Below are positions 25,665-35,100 of a stretch of DNA of 64,000 nucleotides, in pieces. The notes under the pieces are model-generated. The model was not told the DNA's origin. It saw only the letters and a list, made by a program, of their open reading frames with translations, and made no database searches. The DNA lies in the NCBI GenBank assembly GCA_963732925.1, contig CAVTBJ010000006.1, positions 124,001 through 188,000 of the forward strand. Direction: 5' to 3'. The DNA is from DASZRZ01 sp963732925. Lineage in GTDB: Bacteria; Acidobacteriota; Terriglobia; Terriglobales; Acidobacteriaceae. The translations under genes were made by a program, and so were the position numbers. Positions within the stretch are counted from its first letter, which is position 1, and each line of letters starts with the position of its first letter.

Positions 25665-26532
25665 ATGCTTCGATTGATTTGGCGATGCTCGTTCGCGTTT
25701 CTGATTCTTGCCTGCAGCCTGTGGGCTCAGGCCAGTCCCGACTGGACGGAGCCGTTTCCGCCATTTCACATCGTTGGCAACGTGTACTACGTGGGAAGCC
25801 GGGGACTGGCTTCCTATCTGATTACCACGCCTCAGGGAAACATCCTGATCAACAGCAACCTGGCCAGCTCGCCTCCGCTGATTCAAGCCAGCGTGGAGAA
25901 GCTGGGCTTCAAGATGAAGGATATCAAGATCCTGCTCATCAGCCACGCGCACTGGGACCACGACGCCGGCAGCGCCGAGATTCAAAAGCTTACCGGCGCC
26001 GCAATACATGGTAATGGAAGGAGATGTCAAAGTGGTGGAGTCCGGCGGCAAAGCCGACTTCCAGTACGGAGACAACGCGAGCAACCTCTATGCTCCGGCG
26101 AAGGTGGACCGCGTGCTGCACGACGGCGAGCAGGTGAAACTGGGGGATACGGTCCTGACCGCGCATTTGACGCCGGGACATACCCGCGGATGCACAACCT
26201 GGACGATGAAAGCGAGGGACGGAGGCAAGACGTACAACGTGGTGATTGTCGGCAGTCCGAACGTGAACGCCGGCTACAAGCTGGTGAATAACGCGAAGTA
26301 TCCGCAGATCGCAACGGACTACGAACGCACGTTCCGCGTGCTGAAGTCGCTTCCCTGCGACATTTTCCTGGGTGCCCACGGCAACTATTACGGCATGGAA
26401 GCGAAATATGCCCGCATGAAAGAAGGCGGGCCGAATCCATTTATCGATCCGCCGGGCTATAAAGCGTACGTCGCGGAACGGGAGCAGACATTCCGCAAGG
26501 AGTTAGCGAAACAACAGGCGGCCTCCCAGTGA
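25665..26532 (+). pseudogene. Subclass B3 metallo-beta-lactamase homologue, one frameshift
   Basis: A dizinc hydrolase homologue broken by a single frameshift. The N-terminal frame (from the ATG at 25665) has a signal peptide (FAFLILACSLWAQA) and runs through HAHWDHDAGSAEI, the HxHxDH zinc motif. At about 26,000-26,005 one extra base shifts the frame: reading on in the next frame gives YMVMEGDVKVVESGGKADF, exactly continuous with the family, then GHTRGCTTW (third zinc histidine) and GAHGNYYGM (last histidine). All B3 ligands are thus present across two frames. It is either a recent pseudogene or a sequence error; if repaired it would encode about 288 residues. Whether it hydrolyses beta-lactams cannot be told. 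Confidence 0.85.
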
Positions 26533-26841
26533 TGGAGAGAAAATTGGGGCAAGGGGGAAGTACCGCCAGCAGCGCATCGAGCAGAGGGGGATGTCGATAT
26601 CAGCACACGTGGCGGTCGCTCTCTCCAGGGCTGTGGTTTCGTTCCCGCACAAAGCACCTTCGCCACGCACCAGAGAAACCGCCACGAATCTGCAACGTCG
26701 CTGAATCGAAATTTGGCAGGCTTGGTCCCGTTTGAGGATTTCCCGCGCGAAATCCCGCGCCAAATAGGGTGGAGATGATTCCCCCGGCTTCGGCTGATTT
26801 CCTCCGCCTTGGACGGACGAATTGAAGGACAGGTGCATTGC
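26533..26841. other. Intergenic region without recognisable content
   Basis: About 309 bp between the lactamase homologue and the glutamine-synthetase homologue. Short frames on both strands have no recognisable protein character; I see no hairpin with a T run and no repeat. A promoter for the downstream pair probably lies here but is not evident. Confidence 0.5.
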
Positions 26842-28104
26842 GTGAAGATGGAACCACTCGTATTCGCTGGTGTGTGCGACTGGGCCGGCATCGTGCGAGG
26901 CAAAGCGTTTCCCGAAGCGGATGTTGAAGTGCGGCTAAAAAAGGGTGTGGGGCTTACCCACTCCAATATCATGATGTCCTGCTTCGGGCCGATTTACACC
27001 ACGCCGTTCGGCACATCTGGGGATCTAATCATCCGGCCCGATCCAGGGGTGCGGATCGAGGTACCGTTCGAGGACGGGACGGCGGAGCGGTTTTATCTTG
27101 GCAATATCGTGAACACCGACGGCAGTCCCTGGGATTACTGCCCGCGCACGTTTCTCGCGCGGGCGCTGGAGGCACTGGCGAAGTTCGGGCTCAGGGCAGT
27201 CGCGAGCTTCGAGCAGGAATTCGTGTTGACGGGGGTGGAGGACCGGCCGGGAGCTACCTATGCACTCGATTCCTTCCGAAGGCAGGGGCCTTTCGGCGAG
27301 AGGCTGATGGCGGCGATGCGAACGGCGGGATTCAGGCCGGACAGTTTCCTGCCTGAATACGGACCGCGGCAGTATGAGGCGACGGTCGCGGCTGAGGAGG
27401 GTATGCGCGCCGCGGATGCGGCCGTAGTGCTGCGCGAGTTGGCGCGTGCGATCGCCTGGCGGACGGGACAGCGGGCAATCTTTGCGCCAATGCTCAAGCC
27501 GAACGGAATCGGCAATGGTACACACATTCATTTGAGCCTATGGAACGGCGAGACGCCGGTGACGTACGACCCCGGTTCGCCCTACGGGATTTCAAAACGG
27601 CTGGCGCCGTTCTTCGCAGGAGTGCTGGCGCATCTTCCCGTGATTTCCGCGTTTTCCGCACCTTCGGTTGCTTCCTACTACCGCCTCACGCCGAATCGCT
27701 GGGCACCCGTGCATGCCGATCTTGGTGCGCAAGACCGTGGGGCGGCGCTGCGCGTTGCGCCGGTGTTCCCGACGTCGCCGGAAGAGCCGGCGCGGCAGTT
27801 CAACGTGGAGTTCCGCGTGGCGGATGGGTCGAACTGCCCATATCTCGCGCTAGGTGCGATCGTGTGGGCAGGAATAGACGGGCTTGCGCGCGGGCTCGCA
27901 CTGCCGGCGGAACATGCAAAGGCACCAATGCTGCCGCGCTCGCTTGAGGCGGCGCTCGCGGCTTTGGAGGCCTACAAAGCGACGGCGTCGTGGTGGAGTG
28001 CCGAGGCCAAGTCGGCCTACCTCGCGTTCAAGCGGGCGGAGATTAAGATTCTGGAGGGAGCGACGCCAGAAGAAATCTGTGCACGCTACGCGGAGGTTTA
28101 TTGA
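26842..28104 (+). CDS. Glutamine synthetase-family protein (gamma-glutamyl-ligase type)
   Basis: A 420-residue ATP-dependent ligase of the GlnA fold, more like PuuA/GlnT-type enzymes that couple glutamate to amines than like housekeeping GlnA. Landmarks are ASFEQEFVL (metal-binding glutamates), the NGTHIHLSLW segment with the HxH site, TPNRWAPVHADLG, and EFRVADGSNCPYLALG. The C-terminus (LPRSLEAALAALEAYKATASWW) also fits. I take the GTG at 26842 with AGGACAGG upstream; an ATG at 26848 is an alternative and a TTG at 26809 is less likely. It is followed by an isochorismatase-family hydrolase 75 bp away, suggesting a small catabolic unit, perhaps for an amine or amide. Confidence 0.82.
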   Translation: MKMEPLVFAGVCDWAGIVRGKAFPEADVEVRLKKGVGLTHSNIMMSCFGPIYTTPFGTSGDLIIRPDPGVRIEVPFEDGTAERFYLGNIVNTDGSPWDYCPRTFLARALEALAKFGLRAVASFEQEFVLTGVEDRPGATYALDSFRRQGPFGERLMAAMRTAGFRPDSFLPEYGPRQYEATVAAEEGMRAADAAVVLRELARAIAWRTGQRAIFAPMLKPNGIGNGTHIHLSLWNGETPVTYDPGSPYGISKRLAPFFAGVLAHLPVISAFSAPSVASYYRLTPNRWAPVHADLGAQDRGAALRVAPVFPTSPEEPARQFNVEFRVADGSNCPYLALGAIVWAGIDGLARGLALPAEHAKAPMLPRSLEAALAALEAYKATASWWSAEAKSAYLAFKRAEIKILEGATPEEICARYAEVY

Positions 28105-28179
28105 CGGTGGGCGATTCGGGACAGCGATGAGCCTGCGCGGGACCTGGCGTGCAACCGGATGAGGTGAGATGGAAGGGGC

Positions 28180-28830
28180 ATGAAAGATTTCGGTTTATCG
28201 CGCGACGTGCCGGTGAAGCGGGGGGCGACGGCTCTGCTATTCGTCGATGTGCAGAATTATTCGGCCGAAGGCGGAGGCCAGTTTGCGGGGCTTGCGCCCG
28301 AGGCGATCGCAGCACACTACGGATATTTTTTTCACGAGATGCGGGAGCGGGCGGTACCGAACATGCGTAGGCTCCAGCGTGCCTGCCGCGAAGTGGGGAT
28401 AGAGGTGATGTATACGGTGATTGAGAGCTTGACCCTGGATGGACGGGATATGGGGCTTGACTACAAGATCTCCGGACTGTTCTGCGCGAAGGGATCGTGG
28501 GATGCGCGAGTGATCGATGCGATCGCGCCTACAGGGGATGAGATTGTGATCCCGAAGACATCGTCTTCTGTATTCATATCGACGAATATTCACTACGTGC
28601 TGGGCAACCTCGGTGTGAAGCATCTGATCGTGAGCGGGTTTTTGACCGATCAGTGCGTCGATTCAACCGTACGAGATGCTTGCGACTATGGCTATCTGGT
28701 GACGCTAATAACAGATGCATGTGCGACGTTGAGCGAGCAGCGTCATGCGACGTCGATTGCGAACAATCAAGGATATTGTCGGCAACGCACGACGGACAAG
28801 ATGATTCAGGAGTTGGGAGCTCTCGGATGA
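28180..28830 (+). CDS. Isochorismatase-family cysteine hydrolase
   Basis: A 216-residue amidohydrolase of the isochorismatase/nicotinamidase fold. The catalytic triad is visible: D23 in LLFVDVQN, K126 in IVIPKTSSSVF and C159 in GFLTDQCVDSTVRDACDYGY. Members cleave small amides such as N-carbamoylsarcosine, biuret or ureidoacrylate; this one keeps the long loop with GLDYKISGLFCAKGSWDAR common in that amide-acting group. The preceding ligase gene suggests joint use of a nitrogen compound. The stop codon overlaps a following short frame through ATGA. Confidence 0.85.
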   Translation: MKDFGLSRDVPVKRGATALLFVDVQNYSAEGGGQFAGLAPEAIAAHYGYFFHEMRERAVPNMRRLQRACREVGIEVMYTVIESLTLDGRDMGLDYKISGLFCAKGSWDARVIDAIAPTGDEIVIPKTSSSVFISTNIHYVLGNLGVKHLIVSGFLTDQCVDSTVRDACDYGYLVTLITDACATLSEQRHATSIANNQGYCRQRTTDKMIQELGALG

Positions 28831-28943
28831 GCAGGCGGACGACCGATTCCTCCATCACTCTGACGATGGGGCACGTTCATCCCACGCCGGAGCACAAGCG
28901 AGAGGCCTTCCGTAACCTGGAGCTGTTCAAGCGAGGTCCTTAA
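28827..28943 (+). CDS. Short open frame, probably a truncated gene
   Basis: A 38-codon frame beginning in an ATGA overlap with the hydrolase gene and ending 41 bp before the tRNA. Translational overlap suggests that it once began a third gene of the unit, cut off near the tRNA insertion site. The product (MSRRTTDSSITLTMGHVHP...) is not one I recognise. Confidence 0.3.
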   Translation: MSRRTTDSSITLTMGHVHPTPEHKREAFRNLELFKRGP

Positions 28944-28958
28944 AAGTCCCCACACTGC

Positions 28959-28964
28959 TACAAT
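28959..28964 (+). promoter_or_regulatory. Candidate -10 box (TACAAT) of tRNA-Ser
   Basis: TACAAT lies 21 bp before the tRNA 5' end and is followed by a G run like a GC-rich discriminator. No convincing -35 box is seen. Confidence 0.4.
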
Positions 28965-28984
28965 GGGGATGCCTTAAGTTGTTG

Positions 28985-29077
28985 GGAGAGGTGGCCGAGT
29001 GGCTGAAGGCGGCGGTTTGCTAAACCGTTATAGGGTCAAAAGCTCTATCGGGGGTTCGAATCCCCCCCTCTCCGCCA
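28985..29077 (+). tRNA. tRNA-Ser (anticodon GCU)
   Basis: A class II tRNA. The 5' GGAGAGG pairs with CCTCTCC at 29067-29073, G73-type discriminator and encoded CCA follow. The D arm begins GGCCGAGTGGCTGAAGGC; the anticodon arm GGTTTGCTAAACC places GCT at 29019-29021, reading AGC/AGU serine codons. A long variable arm (TTATAGGGTCAAAAGCTCTATC) and a perfect T arm (GGGGGTTCGAATCCCCC) complete it. Its 3' 62 bp serve as the attachment site of the island to the right and recur exactly at 51,551. Confidence 0.97.
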
Positions 29078-29078
29078 G
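29017..29078 (+). repeat. Left attachment site (62-bp direct repeat within tRNA-Ser)
   Basis: From TTGCTAAACCG (anticodon) through the CCA end plus one G. It is identical over 62 bases to 51551-51612. Confidence 0.9.
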
Positions 29079-29127
29079 AATCACTGCACGTGCTGACATA
29101 GCAATCACTTAGAACCCCCTCACATTA
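29072..29127 (+). repeat. Island left-end sequence, also present at 61,711
   Basis: Starting at the tRNA's CCGCCAGA, 56 bp that include CTGCACGTGCTG and the stretch AGCAATCACTTAGAACCCC recur at 61711-61766 with 50 of 56 bases identical by my alignment. It covers the end of the tRNA and the integrase's downstream flank to its last codon. Confidence 0.85.
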
Positions 29128-30122
29128 ACCGTCCATGCGGCACATCGGCTGCGCGCGCACGTTCGAGTTGCATGTTGGTTGCATGTTCCAAAGATTGCAT
29201 CGCAATTAGTGCATCCGCACTGGCCGTTTTGATGTAGCAGGACTGTGTTACCGACACGTTCGCGTGCCTCAGGATTACTTGGATCGTTTTATCGGGCACT
29301 CCCAGCCGATGCAGATTCGTGGCTAGTCCGCGACGGAAAGCATGCCATCCGTGCCACTGAAGGCCCGCCTGCGCGAAGGCTGGACGGATTACGTCGTGTG
29401 CCAGCCCGTTCAGGCATAGCGGCTTGCCTTTCGTGTTAGGGAATACAAACCCTCCACCCGCTGAATCGGTATTCTCTCGATGCACATTCAGCCGCCGTGC
29501 AAGTTGAGCGATTACCGGAACGGGAGCCCTGCTAGCCCGAGTTTTGGGCTCCTGCACGTGGCTTCTCCATACGGATTGAGTAACCTGAATCTGCCCGCCC
29601 TCGTAATTCTCCCAGAGCAGCCCACGCAGCTCACTTGCCCTCAAGCCAGTGAAAGCTGCGGCGGCCACAATTGTGGCCGCCGGTTCCGGCAAGATGGCTA
29701 GCATGCGCGTGATCTCCTCAAGAGAATAGGCATAGGTGTCACCACCCTGCCTGCACCTGGGAAGCACAATATCGCGAATGGGATTTTCCGAATTGATAAT
29801 CCCCTGTCGCTTGGCACACCGGAAAATACCCGAAAGAAACGCCTTGATGTGAGCCATTTGTCGTTTGCGAAAGATCATGCTCGCGGCGGATATTGCCAAG
29901 CAGGCGTTCTCCGTCAACTGTTCTGAAATCGCGCAAAACCGTGGCTCCATGTTTTTTCAAATAGCGCTTCCAAAGGTTCAGGTATCCCCGATATGTGCTT
30001 GGACGCTTGTGTTCTTCTACGCACGGCAAATATCGCTGTTCCACAAATTGGACTAGCGTCATCGCTGCAAAGGGTGATGCTTTCGGATCGTTCAAAGGCG
30101 CGAGAATTTCATCCGCGAGCGC
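29120..30122 (-). pseudogene. Tyrosine-recombinase integrase, frameshifted and N-terminally truncated
   Basis: The phage-type integrase of the island. The C-terminal frame (29120-29950) holds the catalytic residues: Arg in TGLRASELRGLLW, HAFRRGLAT for the HxxR box, and the nucleophile Tyr in LRHANVSVTQSCYIKT. The N-terminal core-binding part (MTLVQFVEQRYLPCVEEHKRPSTYRGYL) is in another frame from 30095; the join is near 29,865-29,875, where HDLSQ passes into RQMAHIKAFLSGIFR. Upstream of 30095, ALADEILAPLN still resembles integrases but is preceded by a TGA at 30123-30125 and then by a different gene's remnant, so the first part of the protein is missing. It sits directly beside the attachment site. 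Confidence 0.88.
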
Positions 30123-30159
30123 TCACACCGATTTTTTTGATCGGTACTGGCCGCCGAAG

Positions 30160-30456
30160 TCAGCCAGCTTGCGGCTGTTGCTGTTGCTTGGCCTCATCCT
30201 GCCGCTGTTGTTGAGCCTTCTGTTGCTGCTGCTTGGCCTGATCCTGCTGTTATTGCTGAGCCCTCTGCTGTTGTTGCTGGCGCTGATCCTGCCGCTGTTG
30301 TTGAGCCTTCTGTTGCTGCTGTTTGCCCTGATCCTGCTGCTGTTGTTTAGCCTGCTAATCTTTGTCTTGGTCTTGTTGCTGCTGTGCATAGATAGGAGCA
30401 GTGATCCCGAGAAGCAGGAGCAGAACTCCTGTGCTGACAAATCTGATTCGTTTCAT
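30160..30456 (-). pseudogene. Exported Gln-rich repeat protein with two in-frame stop codons
   Basis: From the ATG at 30456 the frame gives a clear signal peptide (RIRFVSTGVLLLLLGITAPIYAQ) and then a strongly hydrophilic repeat of Gln, Asp and Lys (QAKQQQQDQGKQQQQKAQQQ type). The repeat is interrupted at codon 34 by TAG and at codon 69 by TAA, both inside runs where CAG and CAA stand, and resumes in the same frame after each. The normal end is TGA at 30160-30162. GGAGG lies 8 bp before the ATG. Similar Gln/Lys-rich secreted proteins of unknown role are common in this phylum. Each stop differs from a Gln codon by one C-to-T change. The strongly Leu-rich frame on the other strand is its shadow. 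Confidence 0.72.
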
Positions 30457-30529
30457 CTCTGTATCCTCCAGTCCTTTTCCCTTGGGGACCCGTCTGGCCT
30501 GCCCCAAGGTGTTCCGCCACGGAACCCTA

Positions 30530-31222
30530 CTAATCAGACTTGTTTCTCGGAGACTTCTTGTTCAGAGTGGAAAGGAGCAATTTCGCCGAAGCGGGGGGGC
30601 GAATCTTGCTATTGATCACGATGTCCTGGCCGCTGACTCCTTTGCCATATAGTCTCTCGTCGCCATCGTTGTCCGGGCGGAGAGTCGAGCCTGCCAGCGA
30701 GATTCCGGCGAACAATCCTCGCGCACGCGAATACGAAAGAATTTCCGCGCGCATTGTGACATCCGTGGAGGCGGTAGCGCTGCGGCCCTTCGGTCCGGCT
30801 GCAGCAGATACGTCGCCTCCGAGCTTTACCTGGCTAGTGAGAATCGAACTAGCCCCGCGCTTATTCATTACCAACAGGACAAAGTCTGTCGCTTGGCCTC
30901 CCAACTGAAAGCCGAAGCTTCCACCTTCGAGCGCCATCATGGCGGGCGCACTCCAAGGGCCGCTAAAATCCCTGCCGCTCCGGCAGGTCATCACCCCGCG
31001 ACCGTAGCTGCCTCCGAACCCGATCGCAAATTTCTTCACTGAGGGCAGAACGATAACGCATTCCGCCTTGTCTAGAGTGTCTGCAGGAAGATCGTCGGGA
31101 ATATTAAGGATCTCCACCATCACTTTCCCGGCCTCCCGGATACGATTGTTTTCGTCCTTTTGAGCAAACGCAGGTAGCCCTGCAAATGCAATCACAATCA
31201 ACAATGAGAATATCGTTTTCAT
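30530..31222 (-). CDS. Secreted SYLF/Ysc84-domain lipid-binding protein
   Basis: A 230-residue exported protein of the SYLF family, whose eukaryotic members bind phosphoinositides and whose bacterial role is unknown. A signal peptide (IFSLLIVIAFAGLPAFA) is followed by the domain with AECVIVLPSVKKFAIGFGGSYGRGVMTCR, WSAPAMMALEGGSFGFQLGGQATDFVLLVMN and a glycine-rich AAAGPKGRSATASTDV stretch, then SRARGLFAGISLAGSTLRPD. The domain is complete and the frame intact, in contrast to its neighbours. It is followed downstream by the broken Gln-rich gene on the same strand. Confidence 0.9.
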   Translation of the reverse strand: MKTIFSLLIVIAFAGLPAFAQKDENNRIREAGKVMVEILNIPDDLPADTLDKAECVIVLPSVKKFAIGFGGSYGRGVMTCRSGRDFSGPWSAPAMMALEGGSFGFQLGGQATDFVLLVMNKRGASSILTSQVKLGGDVSAAAGPKGRSATASTDVTMRAEILSYSRARGLFAGISLAGSTLRPDNDGDERLYGKGVSGQDIVINSKIRPPASAKLLLSTLNKKSPRNKSD

Positions 31223-31328
31223 GGCTCTGCTCCTTCCTGAATTGTTCCGAGTTCAGGGCGCGCGGCATTGTGGTTGCCTGACACGTTTGGCCGGCGCGAT
31301 CAAATAAAGAGTGCCGGCCTAAGATTGC

Positions 31329-31481
31329 TCATCTCACTAGCCGGCGCCCGGTGGCCAGGTTGTAGATCAACACCACCAATGCCAGCACGATCAACAGGTG
31401 GATTAACCCACCGAAGGTCGTACCGGTCGCAAAGCCCAGGACCCATAGAATCAAAAAAATCACGAAAAGTGTCCAGAGCAT
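31329..31481 (-). CDS. Small lmo0937-family membrane protein (50 aa)
   Basis: A 50-residue protein with two hydrophobic helices: MLWTLFVIFLILWVLGF and LIHLLIVLALVVLIYNL, joined by ATGTTFGG. The order and the W/L/G pattern match the lmo0937 family of short stress-linked membrane proteins. AAAGGATC lies 8 bp before the ATG at 31481. It is intact and precedes the SYLF gene on the same strand. Its precise role is unknown. Confidence 0.75.
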   Translation of the reverse strand: MLWTLFVIFLILWVLGFATGTTFGGLIHLLIVLALVVLIYNLATGRRLVR

Positions 31482-31803
31482 GATTTGATCCTTTCTCGTA
31501 AACGGACGTATTGCCTAATCGTATCTTCGACCCCATGCCGCTATCCGTCTGTGACAGCGATCACCTAACAGCGTCACTAAGGCTCCGACGGACAATTCAG
31601 CCGTTTGGAGGTCTTACTCAGGCTCGACAAACGCATGGCCCGTGCGCGCGGCGAAGCGCTGCGAAAAGATACGTATTGGCGCCAGATTTGTGAAGATGGG
31701 CAAAACGCGCTGCGTACTTTTATAACGGTAAATCCTCCCAAAGCTCAAAAAACAACAGCCGATTCCGTCCAGCCATAAAGATCAACCATTGGTACGATGA
31801 AAA

Positions 31804-31900
31804 AATGGAATCAACGGCGAACCACACCAGTGCGATGCCGCCAATAACCGCACCACTGCCTGCGGCAACGAGTCCCTCAATGAGGTCCCATCCAATCGCA
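31804..31900 (-). pseudogene. Possible fragment of a cation-diffusion-facilitator transporter (inverted piece)
   Basis: Read on the minus strand, one frame gives LIEGLVAAGSGAVIGGIALV and on to FAVDSIF, resembling the first helix pair of CDF-type metal transporters. It has no start or continuation. The remainder of the surrounding 31,482-31,919 stretch has no recognisable gene. Confidence 0.35.
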
Positions 31901-31919
31901 ACTCAAGGAGAATTCCGTA

Positions 31920-32115
31920 CTGCAGAGGTCCATTTCGGGGTGCTGGGTCGGCATCAGCTTCCTGCTGCTCGCGGCCTGTGTAGCCGTTGAAGCGATCGAG
32001 TCGCTGGCCGAGAGACAGGCTCCAGAGCGCAGCACGGTCGGAATCCTGATTGCCGTGCTGCCCTGTGCATGGTTCCAATGATCGGCAATGAAGAACAAGA
32101 AGCACTAAGGGCGAA
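31920..32115 (+). pseudogene. Fragment of a cation-diffusion-facilitator transporter
   Basis: On the plus strand, SISGCWVGISFLLLAACVAV and EAIESLAERQAPERSTVGI resemble the middle helices of CDF-family efflux proteins; near 32,060 the match passes into a second frame (MVPMIGNEEQEAL). The piece is about 65 residues of a roughly 200-300-residue protein and faces opposite to the first-helix piece just to its left, as if an inversion split the gene. Confidence 0.45.
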
Positions 32116-32124
32116 ACCTGCACA

Positions 32125-35100
32125 CTACCCGTTCACCCCAGCAGTTTTGACTGCTCCCTCAGTGGGAATGAACACGGAAACACAGGTGCCACTCCGGCCC
32201 GGTCGCACGCAGCTGCGCAAGCGAATTGAGCCCTCATATTTCGCAATGATCCCTTGGCTCACCCACAAGCCGAGACCTGTACCTTTCGCATCTTTGGTGG
32301 TGGCGAATGGCTCAAACAGTCTCTGTCGTTGCTCGCGAGGTATGCCCACGCCATTGTCCGCGATGACGATGCGAACTCCGCGACGGTTAGACTTCCATTC
32401 GGTGGAATCGAACACGTGCAAATGGATGGTTCTATCCCCGTCTCTCATCGCGTCCAGCGCGTTGCTGATCAGGTTAATAAGCACCTGCCTGATCTCGCCA
32501 GGAAAGGCAAGAATTGCTCTCTGAGAGGTGTATCGCTGCCTTATGGACACTTTACCGGAGTCGATCTGAGGAGCAAAGAGCGTGAGAATCCTTTCCAGTT
32601 TGTCTGCGACTCTTATCCTCTGGACGGTGGAGTCTTTGCGATAGAGACTCAGAGTGCCCTGACTTATGTGTACGATCCGCGCCAATTCCTCCTCGGCTGT
32701 TTTCAGGTAGTCTCGCGTCGTCTGGTCCAAGCCTTCCATACTTTCAAGCAAGTAGACGATGTTGACAACTGCCGCTAGTGGATTATGAATTTCATGGGCC
32801 AGAGTGGCTGCCAAGCGTCCCGACGCAGCCATCTTCTCGGATGACACAAACACCTCGGCTGCGCGCTTGCGCTCTGTAACATCCTCAATGGCGAGTAGAA
32901 TCTGCGGACTACCACTTACAACGTGCGCAAGTTGTCGCGCGTTCAGTACCATGCTCCTGCGGCCGATCTCAGGTAAGTCCTGCTCCATTTCAAAGTCAGA
33001 AAACGGTCTCCCCAAAGAAAGGATACCTTCCACCAGCACACGTAATTGGGGAACATTCCACTGTCCCTTGCCCAGTTGAAAGAAAAGTTTTCCCTCCGCT
33101 TCCTCGCGGACAACCTTAAAATGATTGCAAAACGATAGATTCGCCTTCGCAATCTTCAAGTCCGAATCCAACACCAGAAGAGGCTCCCGAACAGCATCGA
33201 TGATGTCATCGGCGAATCCCTTGGCCTTTTCGAGCACCTCAGCACGCGCTTTGAGGGCATCAATATCGAGAAGCACGATTACCGCTCCATCGATTTTGTT
33301 GTCCATGGTTCGGTACGGGCGGACCTGCAAGGACCACCAATGCCCCTCACGATCCTGCACCTCTCGTTCCTGGAGAGCGACGGTTTCCATTGCACGCTCA
33401 ATCAACACCTGCAGATCCGGTATCTGAATCTTGGGCTGAATGTCCGTTAATGGTCGCCCGATATCGGATGGAATCACTTTCAGCGTCTTCGCCGCCGCGG
33501 GGGTCGACCGCCGGATACGCAGATCTGGGCCAACCATCACGACTGGAATATTGATGGCGGCCAGCAGGTTGTTCAGGTCGTTACTGAGCAGGCCTAACTC
33601 GCTGTTCCGATTCTGCAGTTGGTCGTTTACCGTGGTAAGTTCTTCGTTCAGCGATTGCAGCTCTTCCCTCGAGGTTCCCAATTCTTCGTTGGTGCTTTGT
33701 AGCTCCTCGTTGGCCGAGACAATCTCCTCGTTGACAGCCTGGAACTCTTCCTTAGTCGCTTCATAGTCTTCGATGGTGGAGCGCAGAGTCTCGTGGGAAG
33801 ATGCGAGCTCCTGCCTCAAGCCGGCGATCTCATGCTCAACTGCCTTGCCCGGTTTTGCATGCGAAGGCTTTTCAGCCTGGGCGGGCGGAATGGCATCTTC
33901 GAAAAGGATCAAAAAGAAACGTTCATCCGAAAGGCTGCCGCCGAGAAGAACGACCTCGATACTGAAAGCCTTCGCCTCCCCGTTGTGCTGTATGCGCACG
34001 TTCTGTTTGCGAACCGGTATTCCGGTCTTTTGGACTTCCTTAATGGCGGAACGCAGCGCGACCGCCAATGCTCCGCGCGCCATTTTCAGCAGGTTCAGGC
34101 TGGCCTTGCCGGGCGCAGGCTCAAGATAGGGGCCGGTACGTCCTCGGAACTGAACCACGTCCATGTTGCCATCAACAATCACGCCGGGAGGCGTATAGCT
34201 AGCGAGCACTATCCGGTCAGCTTCCTTTTCAACATTGAGACTGCCTTCAGGTGCGTGTTTTTGCCGCTCGGGGCTTGTCCCAGGCTGAACGGTCAATGGT
34301 TGCCCTGGGTAATGGCTGCTGACAAAGTCATAGTGTAGCGGTGTGGGGACCGCCTTCCTTGAGAAGATCTTGTGTTGCTTATCAATGTTTGCGAACAGTT
34401 TCGGGAATCCGGATGTGCCCTCGGAGGCTCCCAGGAAAAGGAACCCGCCTGGATTGAGGGCGTAGTGCAACAAGGGGATGATCCGCTTCTGCAGAACCGG
34501 CTCCATATAGATCAGGACATTCCGGCAACTGACGAGGTCCATGTGGGAGAACGGCGGATCGGCAAATAGGTTGTGCCGGGCGAAAACACACATATCGCGT
34601 ATCGTCTTGTTGATGCGATAGCTCTTTTCTTCTCTGATAAAGAAGCGCTGCAAGCGTTCCGGGGATACGTCCTGCGCGATCGCGTCGGGGTAGAGAGCGG
34701 CGCGCGCTTTCTCGATATTCTGCTCATTCAGGTCAGTGCCGAAGACCTGGATGGGAGTTCCGCTGCCTCTCTCTCCCAGGAATTCAAGCAAGGTAATCAC
34801 CAAGGAATAGACTTCCTCGCCGGTTGAACACCCCGGAGCCCAGATGCGAATGGCCTGTGCTGCCGCCGACCTGTTAGCAACAATCGCGGGGAACGCTGTG
34901 GTCTTCAGCGCCTCAAATGCTTTCGGGTCGCGGAAAAAGCTGGTAACAGGGATTAGCAAATCCTGGTACAGTTTTTCCAGTTCGCTCACATTCTCCTGAA
35001 GGTAGCGTGCGTACTCCCTCACCTGTTCAATCTTGTGCAACGCCATCCGCCGTTGAATGCGCCTCTGAATCGTGGTCGGTCTGTAATTGGAAAAATCGAC

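Noticed and set aside
29995..30615. Long Leu-rich plus-strand frame resembling a membrane protein
   Set aside because: It is the antisense shadow of CAG/CAA repeats in the Gln-rich minus-strand gene; it has no natural hydrophobicity breaks or start signals.
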